Shown piece after piece: positions 16,690-24,015 of a stretch of DNA of 42,214 nt. The notes below the pieces were generated by a model that was not told the DNA's origin, ran no database searches, and saw only the letters and a list, made by a program, of their open reading frames with translations. Positions within the stretch are counted from its first letter, which is position 1. Every line of letters starts with the position of its first letter. The position numbers were made by a program, and so were the translations under genes. Source of the DNA: a virus; the IMG/VR virus record IMGVR_UViG_3300025647_000079, positions 1-42,214 of that record. The stretch is one strand, 5' to 3'.

Positions 16690-17019
16690 ATGAAGCTGAC
16701 ACCAAGCGAATGGGAGATCATCAATCACAGGCTTGGAGCACCGGACGCTATTGCCGAGTGCTTAGTAGGGAGTGAGGGCTTTTACTATTCGCACGAGCAA
16801 ACGGTAGATCGTGCAATGGCCATCGAATCACCCGATGACATTGATTGGAGTAGCGAGCTTGATAGAGAGATAATCCAAGACTGCTGCTTAGGATGTACGC
16901 TGTTCGGTGATATGGAAGATGCGGTTGCGCTGGGGGAGGTGACGAAGGGCTGGGCAATGGCTATGCACAAGGCGGCGAAGTCACTGGAAGTTAAAACAGG
17001 TGCAATGGTAACGAGGTAA
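16690..17019 (+). CDS. Hypothetical early protein
   Basis: 109 aa with ACAGGAGGACGAAAG upstream. Acidic and helical with several cysteines (IIQDCCLGCTLFGD). No family recognised. Confidence 0.5.
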   Translation: MKLTPSEWEIINHRLGAPDAIAECLVGSEGFYYSHEQTVDRAMAIESPDDIDWSSELDREIIQDCCLGCTLFGDMEDAVALGEVTKGWAMAMHKAAKSLEVKTGAMVTR

Positions 17020-17023
17020 CACT

Positions 17024-17419
17024 GTGACAGAACAGAAACAACCACCGCCTCACAGCATCATCGATCTCGATCAGGTGCTGGCTAACAAGGAGCAGATCAA
17101 ACAGGACGTCGTTGAGTTTTTCAGTGACGCTCGCTTCGTTCATCTTGCTGCGCTGGAATGGTCAGAAGGCAAAACAGCTATCATCGGTGAAATGGTTCAG
17201 CAGATGATCGAAGACAAGGACGACGCCGGAGAAATTCTTGATAACATGCTAGACAAAGATCGAGCCATCGAAGAACTGAGCAGGATGGCGATCGCTATGC
17301 TGTTCCTAACACTGTCGGAACTGGATGAGGACCGACTCCGCTACCTGCTGACATTTCAGGCAGTACAGGAAGACTGGAGCATTGTAGAAGCAGAACGAAG
17401 AAAGGAAAGGCAACAATGA
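17024..17419 (+). CDS. Hypothetical helical protein
   Basis: 131 aa starting at a GTG four bases after the previous stop, with a GAGG site. Acidic and almost entirely helical (MVQQMIEDKDDAGEILDNM and similar). The end overlaps the next start as ATGA. Unknown function. Confidence 0.5.
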   Translation: MTEQKQPPPHSIIDLDQVLANKEQIKQDVVEFFSDARFVHLAALEWSEGKTAIIGEMVQQMIEDKDDAGEILDNMLDKDRAIEELSRMAIAMLFLTLSELDEDRLRYLLTFQAVQEDWSIVEAERRKERQQ

Positions 17420-17694
17420 ACGCTTGGTTAATAGGAGTGGCAATTTTGATCATCGTCATTTTGATCAGCACCTCAGCGGTGTACTACGCTGCACGGAGAA
17501 CGATGTACTTGAAATTCGGGACGCTTATCAAATCTCGCTACTCAGACCGAATGTTTGAGATAGTCGAAGAGGAGCCTCAAATGGTTCTGTCTTCTATTGA
17601 TGGCAAAACGAGAATATCTATAGATGGGTGGACGCTAGCAGTCACATGCCACAAAGACGAACACAACCGTTGGTACACCACGATGTGTATCTAA
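17416..17694 (+). CDS. Small membrane-anchored protein
   Basis: 92 aa. Residues about 4-25 (LIGVAILIIVILISTSAVYY) form one transmembrane helix followed by a positive patch (AARR), suggesting N-out and C-in topology. The soluble part (SSIDGKTRISIDGWTLAV) looks beta-rich. ATGA overlap with the gene before. A host-membrane or superinfection-exclusion role is conceivable but unsupported. Confidence 0.55.
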   Translation: MNAWLIGVAILIIVILISTSAVYYAARRTMYLKFGTLIKSRYSDRMFEIVEEEPQMVLSSIDGKTRISIDGWTLAVTCHKDEHNRWYTTMCI

Positions 17695-17720
17695 ACAAAA
17701 CAAACAGAAAAGGAAAACAA

Positions 17721-17870
17721 ATGAGCAACCAAGAGAAGACAAAGTCAATCCACGTAAACGAGTTCCCTGTGAAGTTGTGGCAAGTGTTCGCTGCAAACTG
17801 CAAGCTAAAAGGAATAACAATACGAGAAGGGCTCGAAAGAGTAATTCGTAAATATCTGGAGAACGAGTAA
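17721..17870 (+). CDS. Ribbon-helix-helix-like DNA-binding protein
   Basis: 49 aa from the ATG at 17721, after AAAGGAAAACAA. The layout IHVNEFPVKLWQVFAANCKL then GITIREGLERVIRKYLEN fits a beta strand followed by two helices, as in Arc/MetJ-type repressors that bind DNA as dimers. It is coupled by TAATG to the sigma-like gene, suggesting a joint role in transcription timing. The fold is inferred from pattern only. Confidence 0.6.
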   Translation: MSNQEKTKSIHVNEFPVKLWQVFAANCKLKGITIREGLERVIRKYLENE

Positions 17871-18391
17871 TGACAAACGAAGAAAAACTTTACGACAGAT
17901 ATGAAAAGCTGATCTACAAACAAGCTTGGAAATGGGCACAGAAAACCGGCAGAGAATTCAAAGATCTATTAAGCGTGTGCAATGAAGCGTTCATGGAATG
18001 CACTTGCAAATTTCAGCCGGAGAGAGCTAAGTTCTCGACCCTTCTCGTAAGATCTTGCAGCAACAGGATCATCGACTATCTTCGAAAGTTTGATATGCCG
18101 ACAGAAGAAGAACAAAAAGAAGAGAGCATACTAACAGCTTCAAATTGTACTTCCAGATCAATCAAATTGATAGAGCTCAAAGATGAATTGAGTGCTGAGG
18201 GGAGAGAACTTGTCGAAGTTGTATTAGAATCAACAGCTGAAATATTTGAGTCTGTCTCTCTACAAGGAGCTTCACGTCAGGCTATAAGGCGTGTGGTTAA
18301 GAACATGATGTGGGAAAAGGGTTGGACAGACTACAAAATCAGCCTTGCTTTCTCTGAAGTGGAACAAACTTTGTCTAAAGTCTACAATTGA
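17870..18391 (+). CDS. RNA polymerase sigma-70 region 2-like protein
   Basis: 173 aa. Residues 7-75 resemble sigma region 2: YDRYEKLIYKQAWKWAQKTG, EFKDLLSVCNEAFMECTCKF, then FSTLLVRSCSNRIIDYLRK, where regions 2.1-2.4 bind core polymerase and the -10 element. The C-terminal half shows no convincing region 4, so it may recognise -10-only promoters, like T4 gp55. This could link it to the GTATAAT elements found before several operons. It is co-translated with the ribbon-helix-helix gene. Sigma-like fold is fairly likely, function inferred. Confidence 0.65.
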   Translation: MTNEEKLYDRYEKLIYKQAWKWAQKTGREFKDLLSVCNEAFMECTCKFQPERAKFSTLLVRSCSNRIIDYLRKFDMPTEEEQKEESILTASNCTSRSIKLIELKDELSAEGRELVEVVLESTAEIFESVSLQGASRQAIRRVVKNMMWEKGWTDYKISLAFSEVEQTLSKVYN

Positions 18392-18403
18392 AAGCCTTAG
18401 ACT

Positions 18404-18577
18404 ATGCCTAGAAAGCGTCCAAAGAGAAGAAGTAGGCAAATACCTACCCCAAGAGCTAAAACAAATCCTTGTCCGTTTAAGCAGTGTGATGGATCTGGAT
18501 GGATTAGCTTAACCAAGCAAAAGCAAAAACCATACGGCATGCCCTGTGAATGCTGGAGGAGGAACAATGGCGGTTAA
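18404..18577 (+). CDS. Small basic Cys-rich protein
   Basis: 57 aa with a very basic N-terminus (MPRKRPKRRSRQ) and CPFKQCDGSG plus CECW, four cysteines arranged like half a DnaJ-type zinc centre. It overlaps the next gene by 11 bases. Probably a zinc-binding nucleic-acid-associated protein; unproven. Confidence 0.5.
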   Translation: MPRKRPKRRSRQIPTPRAKTNPCPFKQCDGSGWISLTKQKQKPYGMPCECWRRNNGG

Positions 18578-18710
18578 AGGTGATATGATAATCGGAATGC
18601 TAAACAGGATTGACAAAAAACTAAATGCTCTTCAGGAGGCTGTAGATAATATCTCTGAAGCAAAAAAGGAAAAGCAAACCCAACTGAATTTCAACTTTAA
18701 CAAAAAGTGA
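18567..18710 (+). CDS. Small helical hypothetical protein
   Basis: 47 aa starting inside the previous gene, whose GGAGGAGGAAC provides the ribosome binding site. It reads as one long amphipathic helix (MLNRIDKKLNALQEAVDNIS), possibly a coiled coil. The C-terminal QTQLNFNF resembles a sliding-clamp-binding or tail peptide, but this is weak. Confidence 0.5.
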   Translation: MAVKGDMIIGMLNRIDKKLNALQEAVDNISEAKKEKQTQLNFNFNKK

Positions 18711-18719
18711 AATTGAACT

Positions 18720-20339
18720 ATGCGAAGATTTGTAGAAAAACAAGGTGATAGAATTTGCATCTTTTTCCCATACTCTGAAAAGGATGTAACTTTTGTCAGA
18801 ACGCTCACTGGCAGAAAGTATCACCCTAAGAAAAGATTCTGGTCTGCACCGATCACAGTGCGAAATGTAGAGCTTTTATCTGAAGCTGATTTCGAGCTGT
18901 GCTGGGACACAGAGGATTGGCTCGAAAAAAAGAAATTCAAAAGAGCTAATCCAAAAGTTGCGGGAATAGTTTTCCCTGAAAAGATCAAGGACTCGATTAA
19001 GCAATACCAAGCACAAGGTGTAGAATGGTTGATTGAAAAAGAAGGCAATGGTATTATTGCAGACGAGATGGGTCTTGGCAAAACTCTACAAGCTCTGGGA
19101 TACATAACAACAGCAAACTTTCAAGACGTACTACCAGCTGTTGTTGTTTGTCCTGCAAGCATAAAGGTGAATTGGAAAAGAGAAGTGAAAAAGTGGACAA
19201 ATAAAAGTTGCGAAATTATAAGTGGGAATTCTATTTATAAATTACCAGCTGCTGAAGTTTACATCATCAACTATTCAATTCTTCAATCTTGGCAAAAAGA
19301 AATAAGACAACAGATACCTGTTAAGACTATCATCCTTGATGAAAGTCACTATATCAAAAATCCAAATTCAGCTAGGAGCAAAGCTGCCAAAAAACTTTGC
19401 AAAGGTGTCAAGCATAGAATACCACTAACAGGAACACCAATCACATCCAAACCTGCTGATCTTTTCGAGACACTAAGGGTCGTCAAGCCTGATCTGTTTG
19501 TTAACAGATGGGACTTTTTGAAAAGATATTGCGACTTGAAAAATAACGGATTTGGCTGGCAGTACAACGGAGCGACAAATACAGAAGAACTTCACGAAAT
19601 CCTTTTTAACAAAACTGATGGAGTTGTCATAAGAAGAATGAAAACTGAAGTCTACAAAGAGCTTGGAGAAAAACAAAAGATCGTAGTGCCAATAGAACTT
19701 GACAACCGAGAGGAGTATGACAACGCAAAAGTAGACTTCACAAATTGGATAGCTTCTCAACCTGAGATTGATGGCAAAGTAAACCCAACAGCTTTAGCAA
19801 AAATTGGAAAACTTAAACAGCTATCTGTCAAAGGGAAAATCAAAAATGCAATAAAGTGGACTGAACTGTTTCTTGAAAACGAAAACAAACTTGTTCTTTT
19901 CTGTCACCACAAAGATGTCGTCTCTAGATTGAAAGATCACTTCAAAGACGAGTGTGTCGTCCTGAGTGGCGGAACAAGTCCCGACATGAGACAAACAGTT
20001 GTTGATCAATTCCAGCAAGACGAGTCTAAAAAATTATTCATCGGAACCCTTGCAGCAATCGAAGGCATAACACTAACAGCTGCCTGCTCTGTAGCATTTC
20101 TAGAGCTGTGGTGGCTGCCAAGTCAACACGACCAAGCTGAAGACAGAGTTCATCGCATAGGCCAAAACAAACCTGTGACTGCATACTATCTACTTGGTGA
20201 AGACACGATAGATGAAATCATAGCAAAAGCATTAGACAAAAAGAAAAAGATAATTGACAAAGTGTTACACAACAAACAAACTGATCAAAGCGAACTTCTT
20301 TCAGAAATTATTCGAGAATTTAAGAACCAGCACGTATAA
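18720..20339 (+). CDS. SNF2-family DNA helicase / translocase
   Basis: 539 aa. Motif I DEMGLGKT (residues 115-122), motif Ia VVCPASIKVNWKRE, motif II LDESHYIKN (DESH box near residue 204), motif III LTGTPI, motif V SVAFLELWW and motif VI DQAEDRVHRIGQ are all present in order. This is a compact SNF2/RapA-like dsDNA translocase, common in phages. By family it moves on duplex DNA using ATP and remodels protein-DNA complexes or recombination forks. It starts the replication gene block, with only short gaps to its neighbours. Confidence 0.92.
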   Translation: MRRFVEKQGDRICIFFPYSEKDVTFVRTLTGRKYHPKKRFWSAPITVRNVELLSEADFELCWDTEDWLEKKKFKRANPKVAGIVFPEKIKDSIKQYQAQGVEWLIEKEGNGIIADEMGLGKTLQALGYITTANFQDVLPAVVVCPASIKVNWKREVKKWTNKSCEIISGNSIYKLPAAEVYIINYSILQSWQKEIRQQIPVKTIILDESHYIKNPNSARSKAAKKLCKGVKHRIPLTGTPITSKPADLFETLRVVKPDLFVNRWDFLKRYCDLKNNGFGWQYNGATNTEELHEILFNKTDGVVIRRMKTEVYKELGEKQKIVVPIELDNREEYDNAKVDFTNWIASQPEIDGKVNPTALAKIGKLKQLSVKGKIKNAIKWTELFLENENKLVLFCHHKDVVSRLKDHFKDECVVLSGGTSPDMRQTVVDQFQQDESKKLFIGTLAAIEGITLTAACSVAFLELWWLPSQHDQAEDRVHRIGQNKPVTAYYLLGEDTIDEIIAKALDKKKKIIDKVLHNKQTDQSELLSEIIREFKNQHV

Positions 20340-20345
20340 TAAGAC

Positions 20346-21266
20346 ATGGACCTAGAAACTTTGCTGACGACAAAACGAATCGACTTCGCAGAACGAGGCG
20401 ATCCACACTATAGAGAAAATTGGACACACGTATGCTGTCCTGATTGTGGCGACACCTCATTCAAGCTTGGGTTCGCAAAAGGTAATATCTCAGGGAGGTG
20501 TTTTTCATGCGGAAGGAAAACACTAGTCGAATTCTTGTGCAAGAAAATAAATTGCTCAAGACACGAAGCCTATAATCTTGCTAGTCAAATCAAAACCGAC
20601 AGGACCAACAGAGTTAAAACGACAGTTGAGAAAAAAGAAGCTGTTGAAATATCTCTGCCAAGAGGAAGCGTTGTAACACCAAGCGAGAAACACCTTAACT
20701 ATCTTGCCGAAAAGAACTTCACCACAAAGACGATAAAGGATTGGAATCTATACTTCACACACAGCGTTGGTGATCACCCTTGGTCTATCGTTATCCCTAT
20801 TTATCAGAACGGTCTGCTTCAAAGCTGGCAGGCGAGAGATATAACATCAAGAGCCAGTTCAAAATATTCCTTCCCAAAACATCCATCATCTCATCTTCTA
20901 TATGGGATTGACAAAGCTAAAGAATCAGATTTCACAATTGTCGTAGAAGGACCAACTGATGCTTGGAGACTAAGAGCTGGAAATTCAGTTGCGACATTTG
21001 GTATGGGTTGGAGCCAAGAGCAGCTTATGCTCCTCAAAAAGAATTTCAGTTCAGTGTTCGTTTTGTACGACGAAGAGCCTGAAGCTATAGAACAGGGACA
21101 GAAGCTGTGTGAATCACTCGAGCTGTTAGGTTGTAAGGCTTACTCTCTTGAAGGAGTTCTAGATGCTTATACAGACCCTTGCGACCTTTCTCAATTTGAA
21201 GCAGACGAGCTTGTTAGGCAATGTAGAGAATTTTTATCTTTACAGACAAAGAACGAAATAGTATAG
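20346..21266 (+). CDS. DNA primase (zinc finger plus TOPRIM)
   Basis: 306 aa. An N-terminal zinc finger HVCCPDCGDTSF with CFSCGRKTL (Cys about 31, 34, 52, 55) recognises the template. The TOPRIM motif IVVEGPTDAWR near residue 200 and VLYDEEPEA near 240 supply the acidic metal-binding residues. No helicase domain is fused; the helicase is the separate gene at 22321. The ribosome binding site is poor, and a GTATAAT element overlaps the upstream stop. It would make RNA primers for the phage polymerase at 27865. Confidence 0.88.
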   Translation: MDLETLLTTKRIDFAERGDPHYRENWTHVCCPDCGDTSFKLGFAKGNISGRCFSCGRKTLVEFLCKKINCSRHEAYNLASQIKTDRTNRVKTTVEKKEAVEISLPRGSVVTPSEKHLNYLAEKNFTTKTIKDWNLYFTHSVGDHPWSIVIPIYQNGLLQSWQARDITSRASSKYSFPKHPSSHLLYGIDKAKESDFTIVVEGPTDAWRLRAGNSVATFGMGWSQEQLMLLKKNFSSVFVLYDEEPEAIEQGQKLCESLELLGCKAYSLEGVLDAYTDPCDLSQFEADELVRQCREFLSLQTKNEIV

Positions 21267-21267
21267 T
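21239..21267 (+). promoter_or_regulatory. Promoter of the structured RNA / initiator operon
   Basis: TTTACA (21239-21244), 17-bp spacer, TATAGT (21262-21267), within the last codons of the primase gene. Same architecture as the early promoters (TTTAC-type -35, G before the -10). The predicted start near 21274 lies just before the interlocked inverted repeats. A small dyad TAATC-TGT-GATTA at 21270-21282 overlaps the start and could be an operator. Confidence 0.65.
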
Positions 21268-21273
21268 CTTAAT

Positions 21274-21420
21274 CTGTGATTAGAAAACCAGGACAAGTGT
21301 GATGACGCAAGTAGAATTTGAAAAAGAAAAATTTGCCTCTCCCAGAATAGGTGTGCGAGTTCCGTCCTGGTTTGCGAAATCTCGTCATCACAGACACCGA
21401 AACTGGGAGAGGCTTTTTCT
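21274..21420 (+). ncRNA. Structured leader or ncRNA with interlocked pseudoknots
   Basis: Three perfect complementary pairs occur in the order a-b-c-a'-b'-c'. a is 21285-21294 with 21364-21373 (10 bp); b is 21298-21307 with 21383-21392 (10 bp); c is 21335-21345 with 21403-21413 (11 bp). Inside c, GGTGT (21350-21354) pairs with ACACC (21394-21398), and CGAG (21356-21359) with CTCG (21381-21384), giving one long stem-loop. Its apical loop carries a' and its bulge carries most of b', so the upstream single strand a+b can dock into it. The c stem is followed by TTTTTCTTT like an intrinsic terminator. A good promoter lies upstream. I know no described RNA with this layout. It may be a regulated leader of the initiator gene or a stand-alone small RNA. 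Confidence 0.7.
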
Positions 21421-21442
21421 TTCAAACCAGATAGGAGCCTGA
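21302..21442 (+). CDS. Possible 46-aa ORF over the structured RNA
   Basis: An uninterrupted ATG frame ends one base before the initiator ATG at 21444. The product is basic (WFAKSRHHRHRNWERL). The start codon lies inside helix b of the structured RNA and is preceded only by CAGGAC. It could be a leader peptide whose translation opens the RNA fold and couples to the initiator, or a chance frame. I slightly favour a non-coding explanation. Confidence 0.3.
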   Translation: MTQVEFEKEKFASPRIGVRVPSWFAKSRHHRHRNWERLFLSNQIGA

Positions 21443-21443
21443 T

Positions 21444-22310
21444 ATGCCAAGACCTAGCAAAACAGATATCAAAAAAGCTCTGCACACACTAGCCTTAACC
21501 AAGCCAATACTCAATCTGCTGAAAAACAAAACCATAAACCCAAGAGAAGCAATTCTGCTTTCAATAGTTGACGCATTAGACTGGTCTGGCTACTCAGATG
21601 AACGAGCTCCAAAATGCACAGCAACCAACAGACAGCTTGCAAATTCAATCGGAGTGAATTGTCGAAACTTAAGAAACACGATCTCAAATCTAAAACGTCT
21701 CGGTCTGATTCAAGAAACGAAAGACGAATTCGGAACAAGAGCTCTACAAACAAGAATACCAGAATACGCCATCGAGATTAAGTTAAGTGAAACGGAAAAA
21801 ACAAAGACCAAGGGGAGGTCGCTAGAGACCGAGGGGGAGGTCGCTAGAGACCTCCCCTCCCTCTCTCGTCTCTCTCTCTATAGAGAGAGACTCGATACTC
21901 TCCCGAAAAAGTATTCTCCGAACCAGAAGGATTCGGAGAGTGTTTCTTTTAGAAAAAATAAGAAAGACACTCTCATAAAAAAACATTTTCTTCCGCTTGC
22001 AAAAAGATTGTCTCGAATCATTAGTTGTGACAAAAAAATCAATTGCAATAGTAAGACCAAAAACTGGGCGAACCAAATATATCTTCTCGTGATGAAAGAT
22101 GAAGTTGAGATCGATAGGGTTGATAAAGTTTTGACCGCTCTTGAAGATGAAGGATTCAGAGGCTGGAAATATTGTCCTGTCGTTCAAAGTGGATCAGCCT
22201 TGCGAGAAAAGTTTACAAGAATAGAAACTCAAATGAATTCTTACTACAATTCAAGTTCAACAAAACCAAGTGGCGGAAAGATGAAAGACATACCACCACA
22301 TCTCAGATAA
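21444..22310 (+). CDS. Winged-helix replication initiator-like protein (lambda O / RepO-like)
   Basis: 288 aa, preceded by ATAGGAGCCTGAT. Residues 45-95 read as a helix-turn-helix: ATNRQLANSIGVNCRNLRNT followed by ISNLKRLGLIQ, as in phage initiators with an N-terminal DNA-binding domain. The C-terminal part (VMKDEVEIDRVDKVLTALED) may contact the helicase, as in lambda O or DnaT/DnaD-like proteins. It lies between primase and helicase genes. The middle of the gene (codons about 120-165) holds the dyad cluster that looks like an origin, as in lambda where the origin is inside gene O. Confidence 0.65.
   Translation: MPRPSKTDIKKALHTLALTKPILNLLKNKTINPREAILLSIVDALDWSGYSDERAPKCTATNRQLANSIGVNCRNLRNTISNLKRLGLIQETKDEFGTRALQTRIPEYAIEIKLSETEKTKTKGRSLETEGEVARDLPSLSRLSLYRERLDTLPKKYSPNQKDSESVSFRKNKKDTLIKKHFLPLAKRLSRIISCDKKINCNSKTKNWANQIYLLVMKDEVEIDRVDKVLTALEDEGFRGWKYCPVVQSGSALREKFTRIETQMNSYYNSSSTKPSGGKMKDIPPHLR
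21812..22000. other. Candidate replication origin inside the initiator gene
   Basis: A 19-bp unit occurs twice with 22-bp period (21812-21830 and 21834-21852). Its second copy forms a perfect 9-bp hairpin (21834-21842 with 21849-21857, 6-nt loop). It is followed by a 20-bp perfect palindrome centred on TATA (21871-21890) and an 8-bp-stem dyad (21915-21922 with 21932-21939). From about 21941 to 22000 the sequence becomes very AT-rich, as expected of an unwinding element. All this lies in frame within the initiator gene. Confidence 0.55.
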
Positions 22311-22320
22311 AGGACTGTGT

Positions 22321-23922
22321 ATGAAAATAAGAGAACGATTGAAAAGAAGCCAGAAGGAAAAAGGCATTGATCCGAATTCTGAAAGATTGATCTGTACTGG
22401 TCTTATCATAAGCTCTCGCGTCTGTACTGAGCTTTCAGAAATATCAGAAATAGAAAATTTGATGGTCTCTGATTTTACAAGTTGGATTGCTTCTACCTGC
22501 ATAGAGCACTACAGAGAGCACAAGTCGAGTATAGGAATTCACATCAAAGACGCTTTACATTTAGCAAAACGCTCTCAATCAATAAACGAATACACAGCAA
22601 GCCTTGTTGAAGAATTTCTACAAAGTATAAGTTCTGAATATGAAAGGTCTGACAAGTTCAATGAAAAGTATGTTCTTGAAAAAATTGCATTTCCATATTT
22701 CAAGGCAAGAGCTATCAAGAACAAAATACAAGAAGCTGATGCACTTCTTAAATCAGGACACATAGAGGAAGCTCAAGAAGCAATTGAAAAAAATTGCAAA
22801 GTAGAAAGACACATTGAAGAATTCATCAATCCGTTTAACAACCAAGAAGTTCTAAAGCGTGCTTTTGAACGACAGGACAATCCTTTGTTCACTCTTCCAG
22901 GACCGGCTGGTGACTTGATAAATGTTCAGCTTCACAGAGGGAACTTCTTTACTTTCCGAGGACCAGCAAAGAGAACAAAGTCATTCACACTTCTAGAATT
23001 GGCAAAGGCTGCATCAAAGTCTAGATGTAATGTTGCATTTATAGGTGCTGGTGATATGACAGAAGAAGAGTATGCACTGAGATTGGCAACAAACTTATCA
23101 GGAAGAAGCAATCTGGAAAAGGATTGCAAGGAAAGATGGTCTCCATGTCTAGACTGTGTTAAGAATCAAAACAACTCTTGCGCAAAACCTGAAAGACTTA
23201 GTCGTGTTGGTCTGTCTGAAGAAACTTTGAACGAAAAAATGCCCGACCCAGAAAATGCGCCAAGAGGATACAGACCTTGCTCTGTCTGTAAAGACGATCA
23301 CGACTTTTGGGGATCGTCTTGGTGGGAGAAAAAATCACAAGTTGAACCTCTTACTTGGACTGAGGCTCTCAGATATGGCAATCGCTTTACAAGAAGAATT
23401 AAAGGCAGAGATTTCAAGTTAAAGTCTTTTCCGAGCAAAGCCATTACACCAAATAAATTGGAGAGCTTTCTTGAACGATGGAGAGACGAACAGAACTGGA
23501 TACCAGATGTGATAATAATTGACTACATGGATGAATTTGGATCAGATAGTAGAGATGATGCTTACAGACACAGAGAAGCTGACAAGTGGAGCCGAATAAG
23601 AGCAATCGCTATGAAGTGGGATTGTTTGGTGATATCAGCTGACCAAAGTGATAGCAGTGGATATACAGCTGAAACAATAGGGATGAAAAACTTTAACGAA
23701 GACAGAAGGAGGAACGATATAACAACTGGTTGCATAGGATTAAACCAGACCGAAAGTGAAAAGGCAAGAGGAATCATGAGGTGGTCTTGGGCGTTTTTAA
23801 GAGGTGGTGCTAGTTATACTCCTGCTCATCAGGTGTATGTCATTCAAGACCTAGCCTGTGGAAAACCTTTAGTTGGAAGTTGGTGGAGAAAATATGGTAA
23901 AGAAAATTTCTGTGGAAAATAG
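22321..23922 (+). CDS. DnaB-like replicative helicase with Cys-rich insertion
   Basis: 533 aa. The RecA-like core starts near residue 205 (RGNFFTFRGPAKRTKSFTLL). The P-loop GPAKRTKS (214-221) keeps Lys-Ser but has Thr where the second Gly is expected. Walker B VIIIDYMDEFG lies near 397, and SADQSDSSG follows as motif III. Between Walker A and B, residues about 265-330 contain an inserted Cys-rich section (CLDCVKNQNNSC ... CSVCKDD), probably a zinc-binding module not present in standard DnaB. The N-terminal 200 residues are helical and could be the collar domain. It would unwind DNA ahead of the phage polymerase with the primase at 20346. Confidence 0.78.
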   Translation: MKIRERLKRSQKEKGIDPNSERLICTGLIISSRVCTELSEISEIENLMVSDFTSWIASTCIEHYREHKSSIGIHIKDALHLAKRSQSINEYTASLVEEFLQSISSEYERSDKFNEKYVLEKIAFPYFKARAIKNKIQEADALLKSGHIEEAQEAIEKNCKVERHIEEFINPFNNQEVLKRAFERQDNPLFTLPGPAGDLINVQLHRGNFFTFRGPAKRTKSFTLLELAKAASKSRCNVAFIGAGDMTEEEYALRLATNLSGRSNLEKDCKERWSPCLDCVKNQNNSCAKPERLSRVGLSEETLNEKMPDPENAPRGYRPCSVCKDDHDFWGSSWWEKKSQVEPLTWTEALRYGNRFTRRIKGRDFKLKSFPSKAITPNKLESFLERWRDEQNWIPDVIIIDYMDEFGSDSRDDAYRHREADKWSRIRAIAMKWDCLVISADQSDSSGYTAETIGMKNFNEDRRRNDITTGCIGLNQTESEKARGIMRWSWAFLRGGASYTPAHQVYVIQDLACGKPLVGSWWRKYGKENFCGK

Positions 23923-24015
23923 TTCTCACCACGTAAGATAAGATAGATCAAGGTTAAGTCTATTACGAAACAAAAGCTTGACAGATGTGTTAAGCGAAAA
24001 CAAGGAGAAGGACAG

